A stretch of DNA of 33,371 nucleotides, taken from contig CAJUMC010000031.1 in the NCBI GenBank assembly GCA_910587085.1, forward strand, positions 1 to 33,371. The letters are read 5' to 3'. The translations under genes and the position numbers were made by a program. Positions 32,529-33,371 of this stretch are shown here, piece after piece. Below the pieces are notes generated by a model. It made no database searches. It was not told the origin of the DNA and saw only the letters and a program-made list of their open reading frames with translations. Source of the DNA: an uncultured Lachnospiraceae bacterium. Its GTDB lineage: Bacteria; Bacillota; Clostridia; Lachnospirales; Lachnospiraceae. Position 1 is the first letter of the stretch. Every line of letters starts with the position of its first letter.

Positions 32529-32954
32529 TCAGGGACCGTAAAAGGTCTTACCTTCCAACGTACCTTCTTTTAAACTGTCATATTTTTCAATGTAATAATG
32601 CTCTTTTCCGTCCTGCCCGACAAACGAGTAAAAATTCAGGTAGCTTGCTTCGCGGTTCAGGCCGGCAGTTGAAAACGTGCTGTCCCAGTTTTCGGTATCC
32701 ATGGTATCAAGATGATAAAATGTTTTGTCTCCGATGGATATCGTTCCCGTCTGTACTCTGCGCACCAGGTGAAATCCCTTGAACTGCCGCCGCCAGGTAA
32801 TATCAACCACCACCCGTTCCAGGGTCTCTCCGTCCTCCGCGCACATCGGCATTTCTAAATAGAGCGTATAAGGACGGTAAAATTGCCTCAAGCCGAAAAA
32901 AACTAACAGAAAGGCTGTAAGAATTCCTACGGTCAATAAAATTGATTTTTTCAT
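32529..32954 (-). CDS. Small membrane-anchored protein of unknown function
   Basis: I do not recognise a family. The product has 141 residues: an N-terminal membrane helix or uncleaved signal (KKSILLTVGILTAFLLVFFG, 2-21), then a domain of about 118 residues that should face outward. That part is rich in aromatic residues and predicted beta-strand (YTLYLEMPMCAEDGETLERV; FYSFVGQDGKEHYYIEKYDS). There is no lipobox Cys. GAGAGG lies 7 nt before the ATG at 32954. After the TGA stop the frame stays open for 40 more codons and looks coding, so the gene may be truncated by a nonsense change. It has its own terminator. Confidence 0.75.
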   Translation of the reverse strand: MKKSILLTVGILTAFLLVFFGLRQFYRPYTLYLEMPMCAEDGETLERVVVDITWRRQFKGFHLVRRVQTGTISIGDKTFYHLDTMDTENWDSTFSTAGLNREASYLNFYSFVGQDGKEHYYIEKYDSLKEGTLEGKTFYGP

Positions 32955-33004
32955 AAAATATCCTCTCGATTATAATAGTATTATATATTACTTGGTTTAT
33001 ATCA

Positions 33005-33134
33005 GGAAAGCGTTGATTAAATCACCACTTCCTTTTGAACTTCCGGCGGATGCGTACGAATTTGCCGATTTGCCGGGGAATATGCCGCTCTGCGGCGCAA
33101 ATACGGCTAGGGAAATGCTTTAATCAGCGTTTCC
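33005..33134. mobile_element. 130-bp element with terminal inverted repeats (MITE-like)
   Basis: GGAAAGCGTTGATTAAA (33005-33021) and TTTAATCAGCGTTTCC (33119-33134) are near-perfect inverted repeats. Between them lie a perfect hairpin GCCGC-TCT-GCGGC (33084-33096) and a CCGGC...GCCGG pairing (about 33043-33076), so the whole can fold into one long structure. No coding potential or target-site duplication is evident. It may be a miniature inverted-repeat element or a structured leader RNA. Confidence 0.5.
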
Positions 33135-33243
33135 CTGGATTCTTAAATATCTGAAATTCTTAGGGTTCATTAGCTCCCGGCATCCATGATGAAATCGGCA
33201 TAAAATCATATTTATCTTGATTTACATATTTGCTTCGGAAAAC

Positions 33244-33272
33244 ATTATACCAGACATTTTTATTTCTGTCAA
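33244..33272 (-). promoter_or_regulatory. Consensus sigma-A promoter
   Basis: On the - strand, TTGACA (33272-33267), exactly 17 bp, and TATAAT (33249-33244): both hexamers are perfect. The nearest downstream gene starts at 32954. Confidence 0.8.
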
Positions 33273-33371
33273 CTTTTTTCATAAATTTATTTACCAAATC
33301 AGGCCTGCTGTCCCGCCCGGCACGGTAAACGCATGCTTTATAAATAATCTATAAACAAATTTTTCTTCTTT

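Larger units (their letters stand above)
32955..33371. other. Gene-free end of the window with long leader and inverted-repeat element
   Basis: No gene of normal size is seen in these 417 nt. A consensus promoter on the - strand (33244-33272) would drive the gene at 32954 with a leader of about 285 nt. The leader contains the 130-bp inverted-repeat element at 33005-33134. A second TATAAT on the - strand lies only about 20 nt before the RBS, without a good -35. The last 90 nt are AT-rich with no clear feature. Confidence 0.5.

Noticed and set aside
32529..32531. Selenocysteine at the TGA of the small membrane-anchored protein
   Set aside because: No SECIS-like hairpin is seen directly after the TGA and the protein has no known selenoprotein similarity; a nonsense change or normal stop is simpler.

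Overview
The window looks like a chromosomal segment from a moderately high-GC, spore-forming member of the Clostridia, most likely Lachnospiraceae-like. This rests on the gene content and order: an F-type ATP synthase operon followed by a YwmB-family gene, and a spoIIE-tilS-hpt-ftsH block as in other endospore formers. Strong AGGAGG-type ribosome binding sites support it. No rRNA, tRNA, CRISPR array, transposase or phage gene was recognised. The species assignment is inference.

Region 1 (1-7408, + strand) is a four-gene cassette: a large alpha-helical HEAT-like protein, a MoxR-type AAA+ ATPase, a DUF5682-type protein whose N-terminal part carries TraB/TIKI-like His motifs, and a VWA protein with an intact MIDAS. 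Gene types and lengths of the last three match the uncharacterised E. coli YehL-YehM-YehP set. The spacers between genes are unusually long (232, 246 and 262 nt). Each contains a GC-rich hairpin, and two genes share a TGCCGC-N4-GCGGCGG hairpin directly upstream of the ribosome binding site. This is the least characterised system in the window.

Region 2 (7416-17209, - strand) is the complete F1Fo ATP synthase operon in the order atpZ-type, atpI-type, atpB, E, F, H, A, G, D, C, followed by a YwmB-family gene. Subunit c carries the residue set associated with Na+ coupling. The terminator after atpC overlaps the ribosome binding site of the YwmB gene, so that gene probably depends on read-through.

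Region 3 (17310-26646) is mixed accessory metabolism: a DUF402 protein (+), a very large GH2 glycosidase with low-complexity in-frame insertions (-), a DUF6886 protein (-), an iron-sulfur-flavoprotein-like reductase (-), a SIMPL-domain protein (+, overlapping divergent promoters) and a GH13 alpha-glucan hydrolase (-).

Region 4 (26765-32282, - strand) is spoIIE-tilS-hpt-ftsH. SpoIIE lacks its usual N-terminal membrane domain. Its promoter has the 21-bp spacing known for Spo0A-activated promoters. Region 5 (32359-33371) holds one small membrane-anchored protein of unknown function. Its promoter lies about 290 nt upstream, with a 130-bp inverted-repeat element in between.

A recurring theme is in-frame tandem duplication or low-complexity hydrophilic insertion in otherwise conserved proteins (YwmB, AtpI-type, GH2, probably TilS). 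Six genes (atpZ, atpB, atpF, atpA, atpD, ftsH) appear to use GTG or TTG starts.
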